Below, one piece after another: positions 42,923 to 51,739 of a DNA stretch of 64,000 nt. The translations under genes were made by a program, and so were the position numbers. The stretch's first letter is position 1, and every line of letters starts with the position of its first letter. Source of the stretch: Mangrovihabitans endophyticus (GTDB lineage: Bacteria; Actinomycetota; Actinomycetes; Mycobacteriales; Micromonosporaceae); contig NZ_BMMX01000002.1 in assembly GCF_014646155.1 (NCBI RefSeq), forward strand, positions 248,001 through 312,000, given 5' to 3'. The notes under the pieces are model-generated. The model worked only from the letters and a program-made list of their open reading frames with translations, ran no database searches and was not told where the DNA came from.

Positions 42923-43917
42923 CCGCGGTCCGCCCGGGCGCCGACGCCGAGGAATTCCTGCTGCGGGCGCGCCGGCTGACCGGCCCGGCGTTACGCGACG
43001 CCGTCCGCCGGCTGCCGGAGCCGACCCGTGGGATCGCCGAGTACCACTTCAGTTGGGATCACGGACAGGCCGGCAAATCCGTACGGGCGGCGCTGGTGCT
43101 CGCCGCCGCCGAGGCGCTGCACGGCCCGCCCGAGGACGCGGTGTCGGGGGCGGCCGGCGTCGAGCTGGTGCACAATTTCTCGCTCATCCACGACGACCTC
43201 ATGGACCGCGACCCGCTGCGCCGGACCCGCCCCACGGTCTGGTCGGCGTACGGCGACTCGCAGGCGATCCTGACCGGCGACGCCCTGCTGGTGGTGGCGA
43301 TGCACGTCCTGGCCGACCACCCACCGGTGCTGCGGGAGGTCTGCGCGGCGCTGCTGGCACTGGTGGACGGCCAGAGCGCGGACCTGGCGTTCGAGAGCCG
43401 CACGGACGTCGGCCTGGACGAGTGTGTGCGGATGGCAGCCCTCAAGACCGGTGCGCTGCTGGCCAGCTCGTGCGCGATCGGCGGCATGCTGGCCCGGGCG
43501 GAGCCGGCCCGGGTCGAGGCGCTGCGCCGGTTCGGGCACCACCTCGGGCTGGCGTTCCAGCTAGTGGACGACATCCTCGGGATCTGGGGACAGACCCAGG
43601 TCTCGGGCAAGCCGGTCGGCGCCGATCTGCGCCGCCGCAAGAAGTCGTTGCCGGTGGTGGCCGCGCTGAACGCCGGCGGATCGCACGCGCGACGGCTGCG
43701 CGAGATCTACCACCCCGGAGCCGGGCCGCTGGACGACGACGACATCCAGTCGGCGGCCGAGCTGATCGAGCTGGCTGGCGGCCGGGCCTGGGCGGAACGG
43801 CAGGCCGAGCACCACCGCACGGGAGCGATGGCGGCCCTGGCCGCGGCCGAGCCGACAGGCGAGGGAGCGGAGATCCTCGTGGCTCTGGCGACGCTGGTCT
43901 GCCGGCGGGACCGCTGA
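42919..43917 (+). CDS. Polyprenyl diphosphate synthase (probable GGPP synthase)
   Basis: 332 residues. The first aspartate-rich motif is LIHDDLMDRD, the second is LVDDILGIWG, where the final acidic residue is replaced as in many actinobacterial short-chain synthases, and KPVGADLRRRKKSLPVV is the usual KxGxDLxxxKxT-like segment. GTG 42919 overlaps the terpene synthase stop (GTGA), so expression is coupled and the enzyme supplies that cyclase. A geranylgeranyl chain length is inferred from the operon and overall similarity to actinobacterial GGPP synthases; residues upstream of the first motif (VELVHNFSL) allow but do not prove it. Confidence 0.92.
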   Translation: MTAVRPGADAEEFLLRARRLTGPALRDAVRRLPEPTRGIAEYHFSWDHGQAGKSVRAALVLAAAEALHGPPEDAVSGAAGVELVHNFSLIHDDLMDRDPLRRTRPTVWSAYGDSQAILTGDALLVVAMHVLADHPPVLREVCAALLALVDGQSADLAFESRTDVGLDECVRMAALKTGALLASSCAIGGMLARAEPARVEALRRFGHHLGLAFQLVDDILGIWGQTQVSGKPVGADLRRRKKSLPVVAALNAGGSHARRLREIYHPGAGPLDDDDIQSAAELIELAGGRAWAERQAEHHRTGAMAALAAAEPTGEGAEILVALATLVCRRDR

Positions 43918-43950
43918 TCGCGGCGTCTCACCGCCGGTGACCTGTCGTGA

Positions 43951-44043
43951 TCCGGCGTAACGATCGAGCAGATCGCCACGGACTTCGGGGTCCATCCGAT
44001 GACGTTGTTCAAGTGGCTGCGCCAGGCCGACACCGACGACGGC
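43951..44043 (+). pseudogene. IS3-type transposase OrfA fragment
   Basis: About 31 codons read VTIEQIATDFGVHPMTLFKW, the helix-turn-helix of IS3-family OrfA (transposase_8 type). The frame is preceded by TGA and passes downstream into unrelated sequence. Together with the IS630 scrap at 40095 it brackets the terpene operon. Confidence 0.65.
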
Positions 44044-44169
44044 TCCAAGCTGCCGAAAGTCCCTGTCAGGATGACCGAAGGCAGCCCCATGGCCTTGAAA
44101 CCACCCGAATGGGGGATGATGCCAAGAGGCCCCTTGTCTCTTTGGCTGGTGCGCCCATGCTGCGGACTT

Positions 44170-45498
44170 CTACGCGACGCCGATGCGGGTCGCGAAGGCG
44201 CGTACGCCGGAGAGGCTGTGGCTGGCGGGCGCGGACAACAGGTCGCGGGTGAGCTGCTGCGACCAGGGTCGATAGCGGACTTCCTCGGGCACGTCACGTT
44301 CCGCGGCGAGCAGTGTGTCGAACGCGGCGGCGGCCCGGCCGCGGCCCTGTAGGGCTAGGGCCGTGTCTTCCCAGTACCGGGCGCGGCGTTCGCCGTCGGG
44401 GATGGTGCGGGGGTCGACTCTAGCGGCGTAGTCCACGGCGGCACCGTAGTCGCCGAGCTTACGAGCGACGCCGATGCGGTAAACGGCGAGCTCGGTGGTG
44501 TTGAAGCGGGTGGACGTTGCGGCTGCGTGGGCTGGTTGCTCGGCTTCGGCCAGCAGCGTCCGTGCGGTGTCGCGGTCGTCGCGGATCGCCGCGGTGTAGG
44601 CGGCGACGGCCAGCAACTGCCCGTACATGGCGTGGGAGGCGGCAGCGGTATCCGCAGTATCGTGGAGGTTTCTGGCGGCGTCCAGGACGAGCTTCTGGGC
44701 GCTACCGGGGTGGTCGACGCGACGCAGGATGGTCGCGGCGAGTCGCTGGCTTTCGGCCATGATCAGCGGGTCGTTGCCGGCGGCTGCGGCTTGCACAGCC
44801 CGGTCGGCGGTGACGCAGGCGAGGCCGTTGTCGTACAGCTTGATGAGCAATTGGGTCGCGACGGCGTACGCCTCGGCGAGGCGCTGCGCCGCAGTAGCCT
44901 GCTCGCTGATGTCGGCGGCCGATCGGCTGGCGGTCGCTTGGGCGAGCAGCTTCGGCAGGCGCCGGGCGAGCCGGGTGTAACGGGTGGCCCGGTAGTCTGC
45001 GCGGGCGGCAGCGATCTGGGCGGCCAACTGCTGGCCGGGCAACGGCTCGGCGGTAATCCGGCCGAACAGCACATCCTCGATCGTGTGACCGGTCGGCGCG
45101 GCGGCGGCCGACGATGCCGGCAACGCCGCAGCGGCGGCGGCGGCGGCAAGAAAGTTGCGTCGGTGCACGGTGTCGCCCCCTCCGTCCACGGTTGCGGCCA
45201 GAGTAGACCCGCTGGCCGGTCCGGACGTGTTTGCCAGGCCGAACATCTCCAGAGGTACGTCGTACAGGTCAGCCAAGGTGCGTAACTCGGTGACATCACG
45301 GATGCCGCGGCGACCGCTCTCCAGCCGCGACAGCGTAGACGCCGAGTAGCCGCCGGCCGCACCAAGCTGCTCGAGGGTCAACCCGGCAGCGAGCCGGGAA
45401 AACCGGAGAATCGTGGCGTAGTCGCGGGCGTGAACTGCCCGCCGGACCGCCGGATTGGACGTCCACTGCGAGGGTGCGGTCACGGTGGCTCCGTTCAT
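44170..45498 (-). CDS. XRE-family regulator with TPR-like C-terminal region
   Basis: 442 residues. The N-terminal helix-turn-helix is LAAGLTLEQLGAAGGYSAST followed by LSRLESGRRG (about 35-65). A stretch resembling a Tat signal, HRRNFLAAAAAAAALPASS, sits near residue 110, as in many actinobacterial regulators of this build, where it is part of the linker. The remaining ~300 residues are helical and alanine-rich with TPR-like pairs. Such proteins are thought to bind a small ligand or peptide; the target is unknown. ATG 45498 is chosen because homology starts there; no strong ribosome site is seen. It diverges from the acyltransferase gene at 45653 with a 154-bp shared promoter region. Confidence 0.85.
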   Translation of the reverse strand: MNGATVTAPSQWTSNPAVRRAVHARDYATILRFSRLAAGLTLEQLGAAGGYSASTLSRLESGRRGIRDVTELRTLADLYDVPLEMFGLANTSGPASGSTLAATVDGGGDTVHRRNFLAAAAAAAALPASSAAAAPTGHTIEDVLFGRITAEPLPGQQLAAQIAAARADYRATRYTRLARRLPKLLAQATASRSAADISEQATAAQRLAEAYAVATQLLIKLYDNGLACVTADRAVQAAAAGNDPLIMAESQRLAATILRRVDHPGSAQKLVLDAARNLHDTADTAAASHAMYGQLLAVAAYTAAIRDDRDTARTLLAEAEQPAHAAATSTRFNTTELAVYRIGVARKLGDYGAAVDYAARVDPRTIPDGERRARYWEDTALALQGRGRAAAAFDTLLAAERDVPEEVRYRPWSQQLTRDLLSAPASHSLSGVRAFATRIGVA

Positions 45499-45652
45499 CG
45501 CACGGGGAGTTTCAGGGTGACCGCCCGATTGCAGATCACGCAAGGCGCTTGCACGGAAAGTGACATGCCTTCCTCGCGGCGCCCGCAGCCGGTGCACTGG
45601 ATCCAGCGCCCGCCTCACCTCTTCCAGTGGGCACCGAGCGAGGGAGTTTTCC

Positions 45653-46438
45653 ATGACGCATCCGATGACGCCCGACGAGCTGATCACGGCGGCTGAGCTC
45701 GTCCAGTCCGGATTGTTGCAGGTCGGGGCTGACTGCCGCGTGCACCCGACGGCCGTGTTCCTTCCCGCCGACCTGCGGGGCACGGTGCGTCCGATCGTGT
45801 TCGGCGAGCACGTTACCGTCGGCGCGTACGCCGTGCTGCATGGTGGCCTGACCATCGGCGATCACGCTCACGTCGGGCACCACACCGTCCTCGGCGAACC
45901 CGAGTACGGCTACGCCGTCCGCGAGCGGCATCCGGGCACGGGTGGCAGCACTGTCCTCGGGACCGGGGTAATCATCCGTGCCGGTGCGATCGTCTATGCC
46001 GGCACCACGATTGGCGACCAGACCACGATCGGGCACCACACCCTGCTGCGCACCGGTGTCAGCGTCGGCGCGGGCAGCCAACTCGCCGCGAACCTCACCG
46101 TCGAGCGTGGTACCAGCATCGGCTCCGGGGTGCGTTGCTCGCCCGGCTCGCACCTGACTGCGGACACCGTGGTCGGCGACCGCGCGTTCCTCGGCGCCGG
46201 CGTCCGCACGGTCAACGACAAACATCTGATCTGGCGACAGCCCGGACAGGAGCTGCCGCTGAACCCGCCGATTTTCCTTGAGGGCTGCAAGGTCGGCAGC
46301 GGCGCGGTCGTGCTGGCCGGCGTCACCGTCGGCCCGGGCGCGCTGGTCGGAGCCGGTGCCGTGGTCACCCGCGACGTCGCCGACAATACGGTCGTCTACG
46401 GCGTGCCCTCCGCGAGGCACGGGCAGGTGACCCGGTGA
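45653..46438 (+). CDS. Hexapeptide-repeat (left-handed beta-helix) acyltransferase
   Basis: 261 residues dominated by hexapeptide turns ([LIV]-G-x4), for example VTVGAYAVLHGGLTIGDHAH and VVLAGVTVGPGALVGAGAVV. This gives a left-handed beta-helix as in sugar or amino-acid O/N-acyltransferases; the C-terminal VYGVPSARHG is typical. Acceptor and donor are unknown. ATG 45653 has GAGGGAG 7 nt upstream. The stop overlaps the GTG start of the acyl-CoA dehydrogenase-like gene, so the two are co-translated and probably act in one pathway. The divergent XRE-TPR regulator is the likely controller. Confidence 0.88.
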   Translation: MTHPMTPDELITAAELVQSGLLQVGADCRVHPTAVFLPADLRGTVRPIVFGEHVTVGAYAVLHGGLTIGDHAHVGHHTVLGEPEYGYAVRERHPGTGGSTVLGTGVIIRAGAIVYAGTTIGDQTTIGHHTLLRTGVSVGAGSQLAANLTVERGTSIGSGVRCSPGSHLTADTVVGDRAFLGAGVRTVNDKHLIWRQPGQELPLNPPIFLEGCKVGSGAVVLAGVTVGPGALVGAGAVVTRDVADNTVVYGVPSARHGQVTR

Positions 46439-47628
46439 ATGCGCTGGCGTGGTTGGAGCCGCTGCGCAGCAGCGTGCCCGAACTCGACACCGACGCGTGG
46501 GCCGCGCTCGAGCGTTTCGATACGGCCCTCGACGAATTTCACCGGGCTTCACCCGTGCCAGAGGACGCCGCCGCACGGTCCTCGTGGCTGCTCGGCCTGC
46601 GCCACGACCTTGCCTCGGCTGGGCATCGGGCGCCGTCCGGGCCGGGCCGCCCGATGTGGCAGACCCTGGCCCAGTTCCTCGCGGGTGCCCGCGACCTCGA
46701 CCTGCGCGACTGCACCGGAGCCGGGCACGGCGCGATGGTTCTTACGCACGCCCCCGCCGCTGTCGCCAGCGCCTGGGAACAAAGGTTGCTCGCCGGTGAC
46801 CTGATCGGGATTGCCGCGACCGAGCGGCGCGGCGGTTCCCGCATCCGTGAGATCACCACCCAGGCCCGCCTCAGCAACGGCGGACAATGGCGGCTTACCG
46901 GCGAGAAATGCTGGGTATCGCGGCTGACCGAGGCCGCCGCGTTCGTGACCTTCATCCGCGACCCCGACGGACGCATCAGCGCGGTCCTGGTCGGCGCCGA
47001 CGACCCGCGACTCGAACGGGACGTGATCGAACCGTCCGGGCTGGGCGGCTGGGGCTGGGGCGTCCTGCGTCTGCACGACCTGCCCATCAACCCCGCTGAA
47101 GCGCTACTCGGAACGCCAGGCTCCGGCCTGGAGATCTTCCACCAGCACTTCGCCCGCTTCAGGCCCCTGGTAACCGCGACCGCCTTGGGCACCGCCGCCG
47201 GCATACACGGCCTGGTCGCCGACATACTTGCCGCTCGGCGCGACGCCGGCCTGCCCCGGATCCGCGACAACGCGCTGATCACGCTCGGGCGCACCCACGC
47301 CGAGATCACCGCGGCGCTGCTCACCACGCTGACGACCAGCCGGCTCGCCGCCGCCGGGCACCCACAAGCCGGGTTGCTCGCCCGCCTCGGCAAGGCCGCA
47401 GGCGTCGACACCGCCGCCCGGGCGATCTCGGACCTTGCACCGCTGATCGGGGCTGCCGGCTACCGGCGCAGCCATCCCATCGCCAAGGCCCGCGCTGACC
47501 TCACCGGTCTGCTCTACGCCGACGGCATCCACGACAGCCTTTACCGATCCGGCGGCATCAGCCTGCTCGGCTCTCCCGCGAAGAATCGGCCGTCTCGGTT
47601 GGCATCTGTCGCCTGCACCCGGGCGTGA
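46435..47628 (+). CDS. Acyl-CoA dehydrogenase-like flavoprotein
   Basis: 397 residues with the acyl-CoA dehydrogenase fold. The middle-domain signatures IGIAATERRGGSRIREITTQ and WRLTGEKCWVSRLTEAAAFV bind FAD and substrate. A helical C-terminal domain contains FARFRPLVTATALGTAAGIH. The N-terminal ~60 residues are longer and less conserved than in classical members. GTG 46435 overlaps the acyltransferase stop. Whether it dehydrogenates a CoA or ACP thioester, or acts as a flavin monooxygenase, cannot be told; pairing with an acyltransferase suggests an acyl-thioester substrate. Confidence 0.82.
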   Translation: MNALAWLEPLRSSVPELDTDAWAALERFDTALDEFHRASPVPEDAAARSSWLLGLRHDLASAGHRAPSGPGRPMWQTLAQFLAGARDLDLRDCTGAGHGAMVLTHAPAAVASAWEQRLLAGDLIGIAATERRGGSRIREITTQARLSNGGQWRLTGEKCWVSRLTEAAAFVTFIRDPDGRISAVLVGADDPRLERDVIEPSGLGGWGWGVLRLHDLPINPAEALLGTPGSGLEIFHQHFARFRPLVTATALGTAAGIHGLVADILAARRDAGLPRIRDNALITLGRTHAEITAALLTTLTTSRLAAAGHPQAGLLARLGKAAGVDTAARAISDLAPLIGAAGYRRSHPIAKARADLTGLLYADGIHDSLYRSGGISLLGSPAKNRPSRLASVACTRA

Positions 47629-47677
47629 ACAGACGCCACGACCGACTCGGCGGCGGGGTCCGGCCACGCCCGGCCGG

Positions 47678-48151
47678 TCAAGCCACGAAATACCCGTTCT
47701 CGAGATACACCACGGTGCCCTCAGCCCGCGCTCGTACCGCCGCGTTGATCCGCCGCGCCAGCAGTTCAGACAACCGCTGACCAGCCTCTTGCTCGGTACA
47801 CCACGCCCAGCGGCGTAGCTCGTCGGCCGGTAGCCGGATCTGCTCGGTCTGCGAGGGAGTCAGTACTCCCCCGTCGAACACCATCATCAAGCCCTCGGTG
47901 CGGTCCGGCCGCGGCGGCACCCAATCCACCACCAGCAACCGACCCGGCTGCACCGGCAGACCGAGTTCCTCCGTCAGCTCCCGCACCACCGCCGTGTGCG
48001 GCGACTCGTCGGCTTCCACCGCACCGCCGGGAATCTCGAAGTACGGCTTGTAGGTCGGCTCGACCAGAAGCACCCGGCCCTGCCCATCGCACAGCAGCGC
48101 GGCAGCCCCCATCCGCTTACGCGGCAATGTGGCAGTGAAGTCGTCGGTCAC
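47678..48151 (-). CDS. Nudix hydrolase
   Basis: 157 residues (GTG start at 48151) with a complete Nudix box, GGAVEADESPHTAVVRELTE followed by ELG, near residues 42-64. Nudix enzymes hydrolyse nucleoside diphosphates linked to another moiety; the substrate is undetermined. It is a single gene, convergent with the acyl-CoA dehydrogenase-like gene (50-bp gap). Confidence 0.92.
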   Translation of the reverse strand: MTDDFTATLPRKRMGAAALLCDGQGRVLLVEPTYKPYFEIPGGAVEADESPHTAVVRELTEELGLPVQPGRLLVVDWVPPRPDRTEGLMMVFDGGVLTPSQTEQIRLPADELRRWAWCTEQEAGQRLSELLARRINAAVRARAEGTVVYLENGYFVA

Positions 48152-48256
48152 CGTGCCAGGCTAATCGCCGCACGCCGCCTCCACCTTGCTGCTCATTCCC
48201 TCGTACGGGTAGACACACCGGAGACGAAGGTCAGGGCCGGAAAAGCCGAGAGTTCG

Positions 48257-48451
48257 TCAAGCTTCCTCGACCAGACTCGCACTGATAACGATGTTACGCG
48301 GCACCGCGAGCCAGCCGAGGTCGTGATCGTTTTCGTCTTCCAGCCACCCGCGAAGGCAAGCAAGGTCCTCCTCGGCCTCCTCGCGATCATCGAACGATGG
48401 GCTGGTTATCGGCTGGCCCTCGCGGGTTTGGACGTGGATCGCCCAGGTCAT
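48257..48451 (-). CDS. Small conserved-type hypothetical protein
   Basis: 64 residues from ATG 48451, which has GGGGAGG 6 nt upstream. The protein is acidic (DDREEAEEDLACLRGWLED) and starts TWAIHVQTREGQ, so it is likely a soluble alpha/beta mini-domain. The open frame extends 56 codons further upstream, but that part is low-complexity and precedes the ribosome site. No family is recognised. It stands between a Nudix gene and a TetR gene on the same strand, spaced too far to call an operon. Confidence 0.6.
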   Translation of the reverse strand: MTWAIHVQTREGQPITSPSFDDREEAEEDLACLRGWLEDENDHDLGWLAVPRNIVISASLVEEA

Positions 48452-48631
48452 TGGCGCCTCCCCATGTCGGGACCAAACTGTAGCCGGTACGCGCCATAGG
48501 CCACATCTGACACAAGAGGCGCCGAAGCCAGCCATGACTTGACGGAGGACTGTCACGCTCCGTTGCGTGGGAGCCCGGAGGTGAGATTCCTTCGGGCGAC
48601 CCGACCCTCCCCCCATCAACAGCGAACCCGC

Positions 48632-49222
48632 TCATTCCTGACTTGGTGTGCGGCCCGCGATGCGTAGCCCGTCGAGGAGAACCAGAACGACGCGGCGGCC
48701 TTGTTCGAAAGTGCGGCCGGGAACGGGCTGGCAAAGCTGGGTGAGCGCGTGCAGCAGGTCCTCGGCACCTACGTCGTCACGGATCGTTCCGTCGGCGATG
48801 CCGGCCTCGAGGAGCGCAGTCAGCGCGGGCCCGAGCCGTTGGAGGAAGTAGCCGGGCAGTCCTTCGAATGCCGGATCGCGCGAGTGTAGCGCCGACGCGA
48901 GCCCTCGCTTGGTGGCCAGCAGATGCTGAAGGCGTTCCGTCCACGCCACGAGCGCTTCCGCCGGTGGGTGCGTCGCCAGCAGCGTGGAACCCGCTTGCGC
49001 GACCGCGTCGATGCCACTTTCCACCACGGCCTTGATCAGGTCGGCTCGCTGCGGGAAATGACGGTAGAGCGTTCCGACGCCCACGCCGGCCAGGTCGGTG
49101 ATCTCTTTTGCAGGGGCATCCACGCCGGACGTGCTGAAGACGGTCCGGGCAGCGTCGAGGAGAGCGTCGACGTTGCGGCGTGCGTCGGCCCGCCTCGGGC
49201 GTGGCGCAGCTTCCTGATTCAC
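48632..49222 (-). CDS. TetR-family repressor
   Basis: 196 residues. The N-terminal DNA-binding region reads VDALLDAARTVFSTSGVDAP then TDLAGVGVGTLYRHFPQRAD, the canonical TetR helix-turn-helix. The C-terminal ligand-binding half is variable. The GTG at 49222 has AGGGG 7 nt upstream and is preferred to the more distal alternative at 49243, which overlaps the operator. It diverges from the aldo-keto reductase gene and the 96-bp spacer holds a palindrome, so autoregulation and repression of the reductase operon are expected. Confidence 0.9.
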   Translation of the reverse strand: MNQEAAPRPRRADARRNVDALLDAARTVFSTSGVDAPAKEITDLAGVGVGTLYRHFPQRADLIKAVVESGIDAVAQAGSTLLATHPPAEALVAWTERLQHLLATKRGLASALHSRDPAFEGLPGYFLQRLGPALTALLEAGIADGTIRDDVGAEDLLHALTQLCQPVPGRTFEQGRRVVLVLLDGLRIAGRTPSQE

Positions 49223-49243
49223 ACGGCATCCCCTGTTGCTCAA

Positions 49244-49260
49244 ACGGAAACGTTTTCCGT
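49244..49260. promoter_or_regulatory. Probable TetR operator
   Basis: ACGGAAA-CGT-TTTCCGT is a perfect 7+7 inverted repeat with a 3-bp centre, just 22 bp upstream of the TetR start. A further half-site, CTTTCCGTTTA, lies at about 49278-49288 next to the reductase gene. The layout matches a repressor site covering both divergent promoters. Confidence 0.7.
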
Positions 49261-49317
49261 ATAGTTCTGGAATAGCTTTCCGTTTAGCGATCGTACGTCA
49301 TGAACAGGGAGACGACC

Positions 49318-50331
49318 ATGCGCCACCGTGTGCTGGGCCGGACCGGCATCAAGATCAGCCCCTATGCCCTGGGCGGCCTGACGCTGGCCACACAGATGGG
49401 AAACAGCCCGGAGGAGTCGGCCAAGCTGATCCACCGGGCCCTCGACGCCGGAATCAACCTCATCGACACCTCGGACGCTTACGGCGACTCCGAGGAGGTC
49501 ATCGGCAAGGCTCTGCTGGGCCGCCGGGACGACGTTGTGCTCGCCACAAAGTTCGGCCGGCCGGCCGGGCAGGATCCGAACCACCAGGGCGCTTCCCGCC
49601 GCTGGATCACCACTGCGGTCGAGAACTCGCTGCGCCGCCTGCAGACCGACCACATCGACCTCTACCAGATGCATCTGCCAGACCCGAAAACCGACATCGA
49701 GGAAACACTCTGGGCGCTGACAGATCTCATCCGGACCGGCAAGGTCCGTGCGATCGGCGCATCCCACACGGTCGCGTCTGCGATCGTCGAGGGCCAGTGG
49801 ATCGCAGAGCGGCGCGGCCTCGCGCGCTTTCATACCGAGCAGCCCGCCTACTCGATCCTCAACCGCGGCGTCGAGCGTGAGATCCTTCCCACGCTCCAGC
49901 GTTACGGCATGGGAACACTGGTCTGGGGCCCGCTAGGGCAGGGACTGCTCACCGGCCGCGTCCGCACCGGCGGAGGCAACGACCTGCGCCGCGCCAGTCT
50001 ATTCAAGCACCTGACTGACGAGCGCCGGATCGCGGTCGCCGAGCAGCTCATTCAGGTCGCGGATGAGGCCGGGTTGCCGATGACGCACCTCGCGATGGCG
50101 TTCGCGATCGCGCACCCGGGCGTCACCAGCGCCCTGATCGGCATGCGCACCGATAAGCACCTCGACGACCTGATCGCCGGCCTGGACATCCGCCTCCCCG
50201 GCGACGTGCTGGACCGGATCGACGAGATCGTTCCGCCCGGCACCGACGTCGGCATGCTCGACCAGGCCGTCCAACCACCCGCGCTACGGGACGCTTCCCT
50301 GCGCCGCCGCCACGAAGGGATAGACCAGTGA
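49318..50331 (+). CDS. Aldo/keto reductase
   Basis: 337 residues, TIM-barrel NADPH-dependent oxidoreductase. The catalytic tetrad region is visible: INLIDTSDAYGDSEEVIGKA (Asp, Tyr), DVVLATKFGRP (Lys) and DHIDLYQMHLPD (His), with the cofactor-binding C-terminal segment GVTSALIGMRT. ATG 49318 has AGGGAG 7 nt upstream; ATG 49300 is in frame but worse placed. It is transcribed divergently from the TetR gene and overlaps the next hypothetical gene (GTGA), so it is probably an inducible carbonyl-detoxifying or catabolic enzyme. Confidence 0.93.
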   Translation: MRHRVLGRTGIKISPYALGGLTLATQMGNSPEESAKLIHRALDAGINLIDTSDAYGDSEEVIGKALLGRRDDVVLATKFGRPAGQDPNHQGASRRWITTAVENSLRRLQTDHIDLYQMHLPDPKTDIEETLWALTDLIRTGKVRAIGASHTVASAIVEGQWIAERRGLARFHTEQPAYSILNRGVEREILPTLQRYGMGTLVWGPLGQGLLTGRVRTGGGNDLRRASLFKHLTDERRIAVAEQLIQVADEAGLPMTHLAMAFAIAHPGVTSALIGMRTDKHLDDLIAGLDIRLPGDVLDRIDEIVPPGTDVGMLDQAVQPPALRDASLRRRHEGIDQ

Positions 50332-51125
50332 TCACCATCGACTGCACGATCGACGGCGAACCGTATTCACCTGCCCAGCTCGACCGGCTCCGGTACACCC
50401 GGAACCTGCACGTCTTGCACCAGCTCAAACGACTCGGCGCGACGATCAAGCAAACCGACGACGAGATCGACCGTCTCAGCCCGGCACAGGCACACGAGCT
50501 GAACGTCGCGACCCGCCTCGCGCACGGCCGCGACGGGCTCCGGAAGCTCTTCGCCGACCAACTGGCCCAATCCGACCTGATGTGGAAGAACCTCACTACC
50601 GCCTCGCAGGGGCAACCGCTTCGGGCCGCGCGCGCCGATCTCACCGTGACCGGAATGACAATCGACGACTTCCACGCGCTGCTGACCGATTTCGGTCGCT
50701 TGGAGAGCGTGGTGGTGCAGGCGAACCCGGACCACTTCTACTTTCAGCCGCTGGGAGCAGGCGCCGCCTACGCGATGGAAACGTTCGGCATGTACGGGGT
50801 GCCGAGCGACCTCATGGTAGCCAGCGACCGCACGATCCCCGCACCTGTCGCCATCGACGACGGCTTCCATCTGCTGCTCGCCGGCACATCAAAACTCGCC
50901 TCCGACAACACCCCCATAGACGTCATCGCCTACCACCAGTCCCGTTCCCTGCCGCAGGGCTTCCAGATCAAACTCTGCGCGCTCTTCCCCGCACGCACAC
51001 CGGCAGAGCTCGTCGACGGCCACGCTTTGCACCTCGCCGTCGAGTTCGGCGCCACGCTGGCAATCATCGCCGCCAACGCTGGTACGGCAGACAGCGCCCG
51101 ACCCACCAGCACGAACATGCTGTAG
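50328..51125 (+). CDS. Hypothetical protein co-transcribed with the aldo/keto reductase
   Basis: 265 residues, not recognised. The N-terminal third is helical and charged (RTRNLHVLHQLKRLGATIKQ-like), then a mixed alpha/beta region with aromatic clusters (DHFYFQPLGAGAAYAMETFG) and a C-terminal hydrophobic stretch (LAVEFGATLAIIAANAG). No signal peptide or cofactor motif. GTG 50328 overlaps the reductase stop, so the proteins are likely made together under TetR control. Function unknown. Confidence 0.75.
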   Translation: MITIDCTIDGEPYSPAQLDRLRYTRNLHVLHQLKRLGATIKQTDDEIDRLSPAQAHELNVATRLAHGRDGLRKLFADQLAQSDLMWKNLTTASQGQPLRAARADLTVTGMTIDDFHALLTDFGRLESVVVQANPDHFYFQPLGAGAAYAMETFGMYGVPSDLMVASDRTIPAPVAIDDGFHLLLAGTSKLASDNTPIDVIAYHQSRSLPQGFQIKLCALFPARTPAELVDGHALHLAVEFGATLAIIAANAGTADSARPTSTNML

Positions 51126-51173
51126 ATCAACAAGGATTACCTGCATATCAAGCAGATCAGTGCGCTTGGAGCC

Positions 51174-51584
51174 TCATCCCGGTCTTCCTGCGCGAGCGGC
51201 TCCCAGGAGATCCCACCGGTTACCGGCGACGTCCAGGAAGACCGCGACACGGCCGTACGATTCGGTACGCGGCTCCCGAACGAACGTCACGCCGGCCGCG
51301 ACCATCCTCCGGTACGTGGCCTCGAAGTCATCGACGCGGAGGAAGAATCCGACCCGGCCCGCGACCTGATCCCCCATCGCCGCGGATTGGCGCTCCCCGT
51401 CCGCCCGGGCGAGAAGAACGCCCGTCTGCGCGCCGGGCGGGCGGACGACCACCCAGCGCTTGGGACGCCCGTCGTTGGTGAGCGACGGCGAGTCTTCGAT
51501 GAGGTCGAACCCGAGCGTGCCGGTGAAGAACTCAATGGCCGGGTCGTACTCATCAACGATCACGGCAACCAGGTCGATCTGCAC
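51174..51584 (-). CDS. VOC (glyoxalase/bleomycin-resistance) superfamily protein
   Basis: 136 residues with the two beta-alpha-beta-beta-beta units of the vicinal oxygen chelate fold: IDLVAVIVDEYDPAIEFF at the start, VVRPPGAQTGVLL in the first unit, and FFLRVDDFEATYRRMVAAGV with VFLDVAGNRWDLL in the second. The GTG at 51584 is chosen because the fold starts immediately; the frame is open upstream without homology. Members are dioxygenases, isomerases or drug binders; which one applies here cannot be told. Stand-alone gene. Confidence 0.88.
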   Translation of the reverse strand: MQIDLVAVIVDEYDPAIEFFTGTLGFDLIEDSPSLTNDGRPKRWVVVRPPGAQTGVLLARADGERQSAAMGDQVAGRVGFFLRVDDFEATYRRMVAAGVTFVREPRTESYGRVAVFLDVAGNRWDLLGAARAGRPG

Positions 51585-51739
51585 CTCGGCAGCGTAGGCG
51601 GTGAAGCATGTCCGCACCGTCGCCCCCGCACGGTTGGGCGGCAGGGTCAGTGAACTTGTTCGCTCGCTGCCCTGCAAAACGCCCTGCTCGCCGAACTCCG
51701 CACTCTCATGCCTCCGGCAGCAGAGGATGAGGACGAGCG

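Noticed and set aside
44527..45285. A 252-codon plus-strand frame opposite the XRE-TPR gene
   Set aside because: Shadow of a clearly better minus-strand gene with a helix-turn-helix; glycine/valine-rich with no motif.
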